Source of the DNA: Terfezia claveryi | Taxonomy: Eukaryota > Ascomycota > Pezizomycetes > Pezizales > Pezizaceae | Direction of reading: 5' to 3' | DNA: 17,373 nt | NCBI GenBank assembly: GCA_015179025.1 | Contig: WHUX01000604.1 | Coordinates: 1 to 17,373, forward strand | Part shown: piece by piece, positions 8,507-15,640 of the stretch | How the letters are laid out: each line of letters opens with the position of its first letter | Position numbering within the stretch: position 1 is the first letter of the stretch | Position numbers and translations under genes: made by a program | Notes under the pieces: generated by a model | Told to the model about the DNA's origin: nothing | The model's database searches: none | Seen by the model: the letters and a program-made list of their open reading frames with translations, nothing else

Positions 8507-8834
8507 TGTTGGGTTGAGTCAAACTCTGGTTGCCACCCGGTTGTCGGTCGTCGCGCATTTCCTTGATTCTTATTGGCCGATTAACACATCCCTGCGCTTG
8601 TCTTTTACCCTGAGTTTCCATGTATATAGACACCGCTCCGGACCTGTATTCTCGTCAATTAAGCAAGTCTTCAATTCGCCTCGTTCTCACTCGCATTGCT
8701 CTTCTCCTAGTTCTATTATCCACTTCACGTTTTACCATCCGCTCCAGTAGGTTCATTACTAGAGAATCTGCTCATACCCGTGCTCGCTGCCGTTGCTGCT
8801 GCCGCCTCGCTAGAATCACTTCCGCTGCCTAACA
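8507..8834 (+). repeat. Copia 5' LTR
   Basis: TGTTGGG at 8507 and CCTAACA ending at 8834 form near-perfect terminal inverted repeats (6 of 7), giving a 328-bp LTR. A TATA box (TATATA, 8623-8628) sits about 117 bp in. The primer-binding match starts at 8860, 25 bp after this end, which is farther than usual. The LTR could therefore extend to about 8859, where the sequence ends CTGTTA. The LTR cannot be compared with its partner because the 3' copy is outside the window. Confidence 0.65.
8623..8628 (+). promoter_or_regulatory. TATA box of the Copia LTR
   Basis: TATATA followed by AGACACCGC in the middle of the LTR is the only TATA-like site upstream of gag at a plausible distance. It would drive the genomic transcript on the + strand. 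Confidence 0.5.
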
Positions 8835-8859
8835 AGTTATCCCCACATATCTTCTGTTA

Positions 8860-8873
8860 GGTTATGAGCCCGG
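8860..8873 (+). other. Primer-binding site for initiator tRNA-Met fragment
   Basis: GGTTATGAGCCCGG is complementary to the anticodon stem-loop of eukaryotic initiator tRNA-Met (CTCATAACC, with the CAT anticodon). Drosophila copia and relatives prime reverse transcription from a tRNA half ending in this loop rather than from the tRNA 3' end. Its position just after the LTR and before gag fits. An ACGA tetranucleotide run (8931-8945) lies in the leader between here and the gag start. Confidence 0.65.
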
Positions 8874-9741
8874 CTTGACGCCAGGTTCTACCGAAGCTCT
8901 GTTAGCACTCTGCGCTCCGCTTTGCACTACGAACGAACGAACGAATTTAATTAATCTTAATCGATTAATTACCCTCTTCTGTCTAAACGAATAATTCCGA
9001 ATTATCCGCTTGTACAACGAGCACAATGTCGACACCAGAACAGATTGCTGCGCTCCAAGCTCTTAATGCTGCAGCTCGTACCACTAGCTCAGGCTCTGGT
9101 ACAGGCTCCGGCACTGGTGCTAGCTTCTTCTGGTTCTGGCACTACCACAACTAATAATTCGGACAAATGGGAACCGACCTCAGTAAAGCTCAACAACCCT
9201 ACCCTCCTACGCTCCGACAATTATCCCTCCTGGAAAGTCGAAGCACAGATACATCTCGATAATGCTGATGTATGGGAAGTGGTTTCCGGCTCTGAAGTTC
9301 AACCCTCCAACGATATCCACAACAACTGGAAACGCAAAAATCGGCAGGCTCGGTCTTTGCTTGTTCAGCTTGTATCTGAAGAATTCAAGGGAACCATTGG
9401 TAACCATGAATCCTCTGCTGCCGCTTGGAACATCCTGCAAGATACTCTAGACCGCAAAAACGTTACCTCAGCCATTACTCCTATCAATAATATTTTTGAT
9501 ATGAAGAAAGATCCTTCCAAGTCATGGCATGAGCACATAACAGTGTTTGAAGCTCTCTGGAATATTGTTGTTGTTAAGTTATCTACTGTAAGCACTACAG
9601 ATAAACTCTGGCAACAGAGCTTTAAAGTAGCATTCATGGACCAAGAGCTTAAGGCTCAGCTTCTTCTTCGCACCTGTAACGTGGGCTCTGGGAATAAGGC
9701 GACCAAGGGGTACGTCGGGGCAAGGGCAGGGCTAGGGTAAG

Positions 9742-9766
9742 ACACACGTAGGAACGCTACGTGTGT
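9742..9766. repeat. LTR stem 1 (ACACACGTAG / CTACGTGTGT)
   Basis: Ten-base arms with a 5-base loop near the 3' end of the LTR as transcribed. In the sister LTR at 14205-14825 the corresponding inner arms are CACATAG and CTATGTG: both CpGs have changed, one as G-to-A and one as C-to-T, so the stem is still paired. Confidence 0.75.
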
Positions 9767-9914
9767 GACTAGGGGAAGGCTGGACGGGGGGCAAGGGCAA
9801 GAGGCAAGAGAGGCAGAGGGCAAGGGGCACGAGACACGCGGAGGCGGCTGCCGCGTGTGTCGGAGGGAGGCAGCTGTGCTGCAGAGTTGTTCACGGGACA
9901 AGGCAAGACGAGGG

Positions 9915-9992
9915 GGTGTACAAGGGAGTACACCTTCGCGGAGAGAGGCAAGGTCTATATTAGGATACAAGACGTTGGATAGGGATCCAACG
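9915..9992. repeat. LTR stems 2 and 3
   Basis: GGTGTAC (9915-9921) pairs with GTACACC (9928-9934) across 6 bases. CGTTGGAT (9973-9980) pairs with ATCCAACG (9985-9992) across AGGG. In the sister LTR the second stem reads CATTGGAT-aggg-ATCCAATG, again paired after both CpGs changed. Confidence 0.75.
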
Positions 9993-10056
9993 ACAGTACG
10001 AGGGACAGGGGCTATATATACATGATTCCGGGCCAGGGCAACGGAAGGAATAAGCT

Positions 10057-10239
10057 TCCCGAGATCCCTATCTCGGGAGCCAAGCAGGATAGCAATAACT
10101 TATCACCTGCGCCGCAGGTGATGCCTAGGGCAATAACAAGGAGATAACCAATGAACGACAATGCGACACTCGGGCAGGATCCTGTCCGAGTGTCAAACAG
10201 GACTAAGGCAACACCCTATCACCTGCGATCGCAGGTGAT
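10057..10239. repeat. LTR stems 4 to 7, including ATCACCTGCG palindromes
   Basis: TCCCGAGAT and ATCTCGGGA face each other at 10057-10078. ATCACCTGCG and CGCAGGTGAT flank one base at 10102-10122. GACACTCGGGCAGGA and its near-perfect reverse complement fill 10165-10194, with one mismatch. ATCACCTGCGA is followed directly by its exact reverse complement at 10218-10239, a 22-base perfect palindrome. The sister LTR has three tandem ATCACCT..AGGTGAT-type stems in the equivalent place (about 14625-14740), each partly decayed. Confidence 0.8.
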
Positions 10240-10755
10240 GACAAAGACAACTAAGCACGCCGTTGTGACAGCACCCTTCCATCAGAACTTGATAACGTTG
10301 TGGATAACCTCCGCACCAAGACTGATTTGACCTATAGTGATGTTCGAACTCGCATTCTTGATCTCTCTCCCAATAGCTCCTCCTCTGCTGGTTCCGCCTT
10401 GATTTCTCATGGTTCCAAAAAGCAGAAGAAGAAGTCTACTGACAAGAATAAGACTTCGACATCATCTTTACGTCCAGGCATTCCTCCTTCTAATGAATGC
10501 TCATACTGCTGGAAGCGAAATCTCCCCTCCAAGAGCCATAAGCATAATGAATGCTCGGTTCATAAGAAGGCTTTAGAAGAAAAGAAGAGTACCTCAACCT
10601 CTGGTTCAGCAAAGATATCTCAAGCCTCTATCAGCAATTCAGATATCTCCTCTAGTTTTGCCCTTGTCTCCTCCGCTACCTCCTTTACTCCTTCTACGCA
10701 ATCCATTAACCTTGGACATTCTCTATCAAGTCTTACATCAACATTACAAGAGGTA

Positions 10756-10983
10756 TAGACTTTTGATACTGCCGCTACACATCATATAACAGCTGACTTT
10801 TCCTGTCTCCTAGATCCAACTCTAGTGTCAATTGGCATTAAAGTTGGTGATGGACGAGGTCTATATGCAACTCAAAAAGGAACAGTTAAGTTTGATATTA
10901 TGTGTGGTAGTCAAAAAGTTCCTCTATCTCTTAGTGATGTTTTGTATATTCCAGCTTGGTCTTATACATCTTTAGTTTCTTAG
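10756..10983 (+). pseudogene. Copia protease remnant
   Basis: The frame continues from Gag through a TAG where related elements have Trp, then reads TFDTAATHHI. This is the aspartic protease active-site region, normally D-[ST]-G-A-T. Here Ala stands where Gly is usual, which may be a lesion or a family variant. About 55 residues later SDVLYIP matches the conserved L-x-DVLYVP block that precedes the integrase region. A TAG at 10981 ends the run. The enzyme would cleave the Gag-Pol polyprotein in the particle. The stop upstream and the altered motif make it non-functional. Confidence 0.78.
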
Positions 10984-12080
10984 AAATATATTGCTAGGAA
11001 ATGTTGGATGTTGGAAAAGATGATTGAATTACTATTAGTTTGAAGAATGGGATGCATCTATTTATAGCTTGATCTACTGGTTCAAATTTATATGAACTAC
11101 CAGCTCAAGTGAAGCATGGTAAAGCCTATGCTTCTGTTCAGTTTTAATATAAAGCTTTTGGACATAGCTCTCCATAGTCTTAGTCTCATACTATTGAATG
11201 GTATCCAGATAGCAACCTTATTCCTCCACACCCTCATAAGTTCTTCTATGAGACTTATGCTCAAAGCAATGCTAAAAATAATGCCCCCGCTCCAACCAAT
11301 AAATATAGTAAGGCACCTTTTAATCTAGTACATACAGATCTTGCTGGTCCCTTTTTGGTACAATCCTTAGATGGTTCCTTCTACTAGATGATGCTTATTG
11401 ATAATGCAACTTGATATACTTATATCTATTTTTTGAAGAAAAAATCAGAAGCTATAAAGTATCTTAAGGAGTTCTATAAACTTGTTTCTAATAGAACAAG
11501 TAGATATTCATACATTATCAGATCAGATAGTGGAGGTGAATATGTTAATAATGAATGGAATACTTATTATTTATCTAAAGGTATAGAATATCAAGTCACT
11601 TCTGCCTATAGTCTGCAATTAAATAGTGATACAGAATAGTTCAATCTTGCCATTACGAACATGTTCTGAACTGCTCTGATATATGCTCTAAAATTCTATG
11701 GACTGAAGCCTTCAACTGGGCTACCTACCTACAAATTAACTACCTTATTCTGCTCTACAAGGAAAGACACCTTATGAGGCTATATATAATAAATGACCTT
11801 CTAAGTGCTATATTATGATCTCTGAACTACAGTGGGGTCTTGGATCTAAACTGGAGCCATAAGTACTTAAAGGTTACTTAATTAGATTTATTGGTAAATC
11901 TTTAGTCTCAGTTTTTATTCTATTTAAGAGAATAGTTGATACACCTCACATTAAAAATATTAGGTTTATACCTACAGATTATATATTATCTACTTTTATC
12001 GAGATTGATCCACTAGCTTTAGTATCAATACTATCTTCTGCTATTTTACCCCCTAAGTTACCCTTAACATAGGAAGTATC
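10984..12080 (+). pseudogene. Copia integrase remnant with downstream linker
   Basis: A pre-integrase segment (KNGMHLFIA, YELPAQVKHGKA) is followed by the zinc-binding region. There the expected CX2C reads Y-E-T-Y (about 11250-11262), so both Cys codons have become TAT. The catalytic core follows: D in HTDLAGPF (11331), D in RSDSGGEY (11520), E in SDTE (about 11635). The C-terminal block GKTPYEAIYNK (about 11763) and PTDYILSTFIEIDPLALV (about 11971-12025) are typical of fungal Copia. In-frame TAG and TGA codons interrupt conserved positions (for example T-stop-YTY where Arg is usual). At least one frameshift separates the core from the GKTPYEAIY block. It would have inserted the cDNA into chromosomes; it is dead. 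The run ends at the 12081 insertion. Confidence 0.82.
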
Positions 12081-12717
12081 TGTAAGGAAGTCACATTCCA
12101 TTTTCCCAATGAAATGTAACTCCCGTTACATACCAACTTTTAACCTAGTGGAATAAGATATTATCAGGCCGCCAGCGTCGGCCGGCAGATGATAATAAAG
12201 GTATAGTAACTCATGTATTTCATTATAGTAATGAGCGTGACCATGGAAGGGTCATGCGATACTTGTAGTTCTATTTCCTAGTAGTTTCTAGAGTTTCTAT
12301 TATGTTGATTTCAAATCATGTAATGGGTCAGATGATGGCGCACTGCCCCAGCACTGCCCCAGCACTGCCCCACTGCTGGACAGTATATAGTCCCTGAATT
12401 CCCCTCAGTTGGAGGAGCGTTCAAGTCAGTTCAAGCCAGTGATAGAGACAGAAACAGAGTAGTAGATATCTACCAATAATAAAGTATTGAGCTATTATAT
12501 TCTGGGCCCGTTTGGGCCCATCTCCCTCTATGTTCAATAACAAGTTATAGGCCAGTCGGCCTACCTTTTACAACTAGAGCGACAATAGAATATATATAGC
12601 AAGATATACTTAAACAGAAGCTATAGGTTCCGTGCACCTATAGTTTGCTGTAGTAAACTCTAGTACTGCCGCCCGGCAGTAGAGAGTTGGTTATGAAGCA
12701 CGCCGCCTTACTTTACA
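12081..12717. repeat. Left LTR of the small element
   Basis: 637 bp. It contains three tandem AGCACTGCCCC units (about 12341-12372), a stem CTATAGGT..ACCTATAG, TGGGCCC-gtt-TGGGCCCA and TACTGCC-gccc-GGCAGTA near its right end. + strand TATATA is at 12384-12389 and AATAAA at 12478-12483. A - strand TATATATA lies at 12591-12598. Confidence 0.9.
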
Positions 12718-13225
12718 TTTTTTAATAGGACATAGTACTTTATTATTTAAGTCTCAAGTAGTAACAATAGCAAGCTTCTATGAAAAGTAATAGACGTATC
12801 TACCTCTATTACAATAGTATGAAGTGTTATAACTAAACTCGAGACAAAGAGTTTATTATAATAGCTAAAGGTTACAATAAAAAGTACTTGTCAATAGGAA
12901 GTTATTAAGTATACAACTTATACTTCAAAGATTTAGATACATATTTAAAGACTTGGTTTTTCCTTACCAAAGTCAGACTTGGTTCCTCTTCACCAAAGTC
13001 AGTACAATTGAATTGGTTACTCAATTGTAAGGTCCCACATTTTCTGGTAATGTGCGACAAACTTAATAACTTGTGTTGGAAAGGTTGGAGGCCTGACCGA
13101 ACAGTTATTTATTATTGTGTGGTATCAACAAATCTTATCAGTATAAAACATATATTTAAACAACAACTTGCGACAAGGTAAAGCTTTAATTTTTAAGAGT
13201 AGGACTCTCTTTTTTGAGGGAGCCA
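12718..13225. other. Internal region of the small element, non-coding
   Basis: 508 bp, AT-rich, no frame worth reporting on either strand. The last ten bases before the right LTR, read on the -, give TGGCTCCCTC, a candidate primer-binding site (complement of a tRNA 3' end GAGGGAGCCA). On the + strand the same spot is purine-rich (GAGGGAG) and could instead be a polypurine tract. ACCAAAGTCAG is repeated twice near 12967-12992. Confidence 0.6.
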
Positions 13226-13866
13226 TGTAAGGAAGTCACATTCCATTTCCCAATGAAATGTAACTCCCGTTACATACCAACTTTTTACCTAGTGGAATAA
13301 GATATTATCAGGCCGCCAGCGTCGGCCGGCAGATGATAATAAAGGTATAGTAACTCATGTATTTCATTATAGTAATGAGCGTGACCATTGGAAGGGTCAT
13401 GCGATACTTGTAGTTCTATTTCCTAGTAATTTCTAGTAGTTTCTATCATGTTGATTTCAAATCATGTAATGGGTCAGATGATGGCGCACTGCCCCAGCAC
13501 TGCCCCAGCACTGCCCCACTGTGGACAGTATATAGTCCCCTGAATTCCCCTCAGTTGGAGGAGCGTTCAAGTCAGTTTAAGCCAGAGATAGAGACAGAAA
13601 CACAGTAGTAGATATCTACCAATAATAAAGTATTGAGCTATTATATTCTGGGCCCGTTTGGGCCCATCTCCCTCTATGTTTCAATAACAAGTTATAGGCT
13701 GGTCGGGCCTACCTTTTACAACTAGAGCGACAATAGAATATATACAAGCAAGATATACTTAAACAGAAGCTATAGGTTCCGTGCACCTATACTTTGCTGT
13801 AGTAAACTCTAGTACTGCCGCCCGGCAGTAGAGAGTTGGTTATGAAGCACGCCGCCTTACATTACA
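13226..13866. repeat. Right LTR of the small element
   Basis: 641 bp, colinear with the left LTR. Roughly twenty differences are visible, many of them one-base indels in homopolymers. The same AGCACTGCCCC triplet and GC-rich stems are kept. Confidence 0.9.
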
Positions 13867-14204
13867 GTATCTCATTCACCTATACTATTTTCATATTCAA
13901 CCTTATAACCAATAAGTACTACTACCTTTACTATACCTAGAGTATTTAAAGATAATGATTATATTATCTTGATCCTTGACTCTATATTTTCTTTAACTCT
14001 ACAAGCTAAAACTCTTTCCAATATATTACTTTTAACTCAATTACCTTTAACTTAGTTACCCTCAACTCAATTACCCTCAACTCAGTTACTCTCAACTTAG
14101 TTACTCTCAACTCAGTTACCCTCAACTCTTGAAATATCTTCTTTAAAATCTTGGGTTTTTCAAGAACTTGATGATTCTAATGAATATATTAAATGGCTAA
14201 ATAC
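13867..14204 (+). pseudogene. Copia linker and start of reverse transcriptase region
   Basis: Resumption of the same frame after the 12081-13866 insertion, with one gtatc copy shared. The frame reads through two or three stops to WVFQELDDSNEYIKWLNT, which resembles the block just before Copia RT fingers. Then the Gypsy LTR begins at 14205. The RT catalytic motifs are not in the window. The segment has low complexity, AT-rich third positions and an internal 15-bp repeat. Confidence 0.6.
14036..14117 (+). repeat. In-frame 15-bp repeat encoding Thr-Gln-Leu-Pro-Ser
   Basis: About six units of the type ACTCAATTACCCTCA stand in tandem inside the Copia pol frame between integrase and RT. Being 15 bp long, they add five residues each without shifting frame. 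Two units carry TAG where the others have CAA or CAG, a direct within-array example of Gln-to-stop transition. Confidence 0.8.
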
Positions 14205-14825
14205 TGTAATGATAGCTCTGGAGACAAGGCGACCAAGGGTATGCTGGAGCAAGGGCAAGGCTAGGTTGATACTCACATAGGAATGCTATGTGTGTGACTA
14301 GGGGAAAGGCTAGGACGGGGGCAAGGGCGAGGGCGAGAGAGGCAGTGGGCAAGGGACACGAAACACGTGGAGGCAGTTGCTGCGTGTATCAGAGGGAGGT
14401 AGCTGTGCTGCAGAGCTGTTCACGAGACAAGGGGGTACACAAGGGAGGTGCACAAGTGCTGAGAGAGGCAAGGTCCTGTATTTGATATACAAGACATTGG
14501 ATAGGGATCCAATGACTGTACGAGGGACAGGGGCTATATATATATAATTCCGGGTCAGGACAATAGAAGGAATAAGCTTCCCAAGAACCCTTATCTCGGA
14601 AGCCAAGCAAGGTAACGATAACCCATCACCTTCGATCACAGGTGATGATAAAGGCAACAATGTCAAACCCATCACCTGCGTTATAAGTGATGACGAGGGC
14701 AATAATAACAATAACCCATCACCTGTGTTGCAGGTGATGCCGAGGGCAACAATAACAATAACCATCAACAATAACCGAACAAGCCTGTTCGAGTGTCAAA
14801 TCAAGACTAGAACATGGTTGTGACA
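14205..14825 (-). repeat. 3' LTR of the Gypsy chromovirus
   Basis: 621 bp, starting TGTCACAACC on the - strand and ending ATTACA. It is the sister of the solo LTR at 9675-10270 but more decayed, with many CG-to-TG or CG-to-CA changes. A TATATATATA run at 14535-14546 matches the TATA position of the sister. Three ATCACCT-type stems are in tandem at about 14625-14740. The open frames at 14288-14485 and 14310-14771 are LTR shadows. Confidence 0.9.
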
Positions 14826-14839
14826 CTATCCCATCTTTA
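14826..14839 (-). other. Polypurine tract of the Gypsy element
   Basis: On the - strand TAAAGATGGGATAG abuts the LTR start TGTCACAACC. Purine-rich sequence directly before the 3' LTR is the plus-strand DNA primer site of LTR retrotransposons, and it confirms the element's - orientation. Confidence 0.7.
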
Positions 14840-14968
14840 GGCTGGAGCTCCAGTGACTAGGAGGCCTAGGCACGGTAACCGGTAAAATCAACATAGGAAA
14901 CAACAACAACAATGGTAAGAACAAGAACCCCAACTCTAAAAAACAATTGGGACGCAAAAGGTCTGACA

Positions 14969-15165
14969 TCATTTAACTGGGTGAGGCTTGCTCGAGTATT
15001 GTTGGTGGAATAGGGTGACCAAGTCCTGTGCATTTTCCAAGTCCTCCGTAAGTTGCCAAGTAGTCTCCTCATCCCCTAACCACTTAACCTTATACTGAAC
15101 TCATCCAAAGCGTTTCCTTGAGTCAGTACCTCCTCAACCTCCCACTCCTCTTCACCTACATCAGG
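14969..15165 (-). pseudogene. Chromodomain at the integrase C-terminus (frameshifted)
   Basis: The - strand reads EEEWEVEEVL, then one missing base, then DSRKRFG, a TGA at an Arg position, QYKVKWLGDEETTW, and ends LVTLFHQQYSSKPHPVK before a TGA at 14969-14971. The aromatic residues expected of a methyl-lysine cage are in place (W in EEEWEVEE, W in KVKW, W in ETTW). In chromoviruses this domain directs integration to heterochromatin marked by methylated histone H3. About 60 residues long, as usual, but broken by the frameshift and the stop. Confidence 0.85.
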
Positions 15166-15177
15166 AAAGAAAATAGT

Positions 15178-15370
15178 TTGTCTCCAGTGTCTCTAGAGAC
15201 AGTATTGCACTAGAGACAAGGTGTGTCTCTACGATTGGCATCATGTCTCCCAGTGTCTCCTGGAGACACTGGGAGACACTGGGAGACATATGGGAGACAC
15301 TTAGGAGACATCTAGGAGACATAAAAGACACAAAAGACACCAGAGACAACCCTGTCTCCTGGAGACACCA
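15178..15370. repeat. Fold-back GGAGACA/TGTCTCC minisatellite in the chromovirus linker
   Basis: About twenty copies of GAGACA or its complement TGTCTC stand in both orientations within 190 bp. At the centre, TGTCTCCCAGTGTCTCC (15244-15260) and its exact reverse complement (15262-15278) are separated by one base. To the right the motif continues as direct repeats GGGAGACACT, GGGAGACATAT, TAGGAGACA. The array lies between the linker reading PPPPSVVI (GPY/F side) and EEEWEVEEV (chromodomain), where related elements have only a few residues. One - frame (15161-15349, Met/Ser/Leu rich) stays open through part of it. Confidence 0.88.
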
Positions 15371-15384
15371 CCTGGCGTCCTGAT

Positions 15385-15640
15385 ACCACTTTTTCTTGCT
15401 GATGTACGATCACCACTGAAGGAGGTGGGGGGTGCTTTTGCCCGAGAAGGGGATCGTCGGTGCTGGCTCGATCTCCGAGACATGAATGACTGGATGGCGC
15501 TTGATATCCTTGGGAAACCTCAGCCAATAAGCATGAGTGCCCACAGCTGCTAACACCTCGTAGGGGCCTAGGAACTTGTGATCCAGCTTGTGAGATGGCC
15601 GTTCGTTCGGAAGTGCCTGTTGGAGAGCCACACCTTATCT
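15385..15640 (-). pseudogene. Integrase C-terminal GPY/F module
   Basis: The - frame at 15410-15631 reads LDHKFLGPYEVLAAVG, AYWLRFPKDIKRHPVIHVS and EIEPAP, which is the GPY/F module of Gypsy integrases (GPY, then HPVFHVS-type end). It binds DNA beside the catalytic core. Upstream, in a shifted frame, PRYQPGDKVWLS precedes it, so at least one indel lies near 15630. Downstream a TGA at 15410 and a frame change lead into the proline-rich linker. Confidence 0.85.

Larger units (their letters stand above)
9675..10270 (-). mobile_element. Solo LTR of the Gypsy family, inserted in Copia gag
   Basis: On the - strand the element starts TGTCACAACG and ends CGTTACA, and it is flanked on both sides by GCACC (9670-9674 and 10271-10275), a 5-bp target duplication. 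It is 596 bp long. It aligns along its length with the LTR at 14205-14825, which is followed by Gypsy pol, so this copy is most simply the product of LTR-LTR recombination. A TATA-like TGTATATATAG lies on the - strand at about 10012-10022. It is unusually rich in stems (at least seven; see the palindrome entries). Open frames inside it are not genes. Confidence 0.9.
9026..10755 (+). pseudogene. gag: Copia Gag, interrupted and frameshifted
   Basis: The ATG at 9026 begins MSTPEQIAALQALN followed by a Ser/Gly/Thr-rich stretch. One extra T near 9125 shifts the frame, after which the conserved Copia Gag region follows (NYPSWKVEAQ, then an Ala-Trp-Asn helix and MKKDPSKSWHEH). The reading stops being Gag at 9675, where a solo LTR enters after LLLRT, and resumes at 10276 with LPSELDN. 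Deleting the LTR plus one gcacc copy joins the two halves in frame. The C-terminal part has a Lys-rich segment and a zinc knuckle of the form CX2CX9HX4C (about 10498-10556; usual spacing is CX2CX4HX4C). A TAG at 10756 marks the join to protease. Gag packages the element RNA in cytoplasmic particles; this copy cannot be made intact. Confidence 0.85.
12081..13866. mobile_element. Small non-coding two-LTR retrotransposon (TRIM/LARD-like) inside Copia
   Basis: LTRs at 12081-12717 and 13226-13866 are about 97% alike, begin TGTAA and end TTACA, and enclose only 508 bp. GTATC precedes the first (12076-12080) and follows the second (13867-13871), a 5-bp target duplication. The interior is AT-rich, stop-filled and codes for nothing recognisable, so the element must have used proteins made elsewhere. 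Orientation is unsettled. TGGCTCCCTC lies directly against the inner edge of the right LTR on the - strand, as a tRNA 3'-end primer site would. Against this, the + strand of the LTR has TATATA (12384-12389) with AATAAA 90 bp later (12478-12483). The LTR differences are mixed indels and substitutions, unlike the transition-heavy decay of the Copia host. Confidence 0.9.
8507..14204 (+). mobile_element. Decayed Ty1/Copia retrotransposon (5' LTR to start of RT), continues beyond the Gypsy insertion
   Basis: The order is LTR, primer site, gag, protease, integrase, linker and the start of RT, which is the Copia order (integrase before RT). It is interrupted by a solo LTR at 9675-10270, by a two-LTR element at 12081-13866 and finally by the Gypsy chromovirus at 14205. 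RT, RNase H and the 3' LTR should lie past the window. All frames carry stops, mainly C-to-T or G-to-A derived, and small indels, so the element is dead. Its 5' target duplication would be GCGTA (8502-8506) if the LTR start is right; the matching copy is out of view. Confidence 0.88.

Noticed and set aside
9765..10025. ORFs inside the solo LTR on both strands
   Set aside because: They lie wholly in a 596-bp LTR bounded by a target duplication, and the sister LTR does not keep the same frames.
14288..14771. ORFs of 65 and 153 codons
   Set aside because: They are within the Gypsy 3' LTR and consist of its hairpin repeats; no domain is recognised.
14826..14830. Target duplication of a second solo LTR at 14205-14825
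   Set aside because: AATAC before and CTATC after do not match. A polypurine tract and chromovirus pol follow, so it is the 3' LTR of a longer element.
15161..15349. Met/Ser/Leu-rich ORF on the - strand
   Set aside because: It is a translation of the GGAGACA repeat, not an independent gene.
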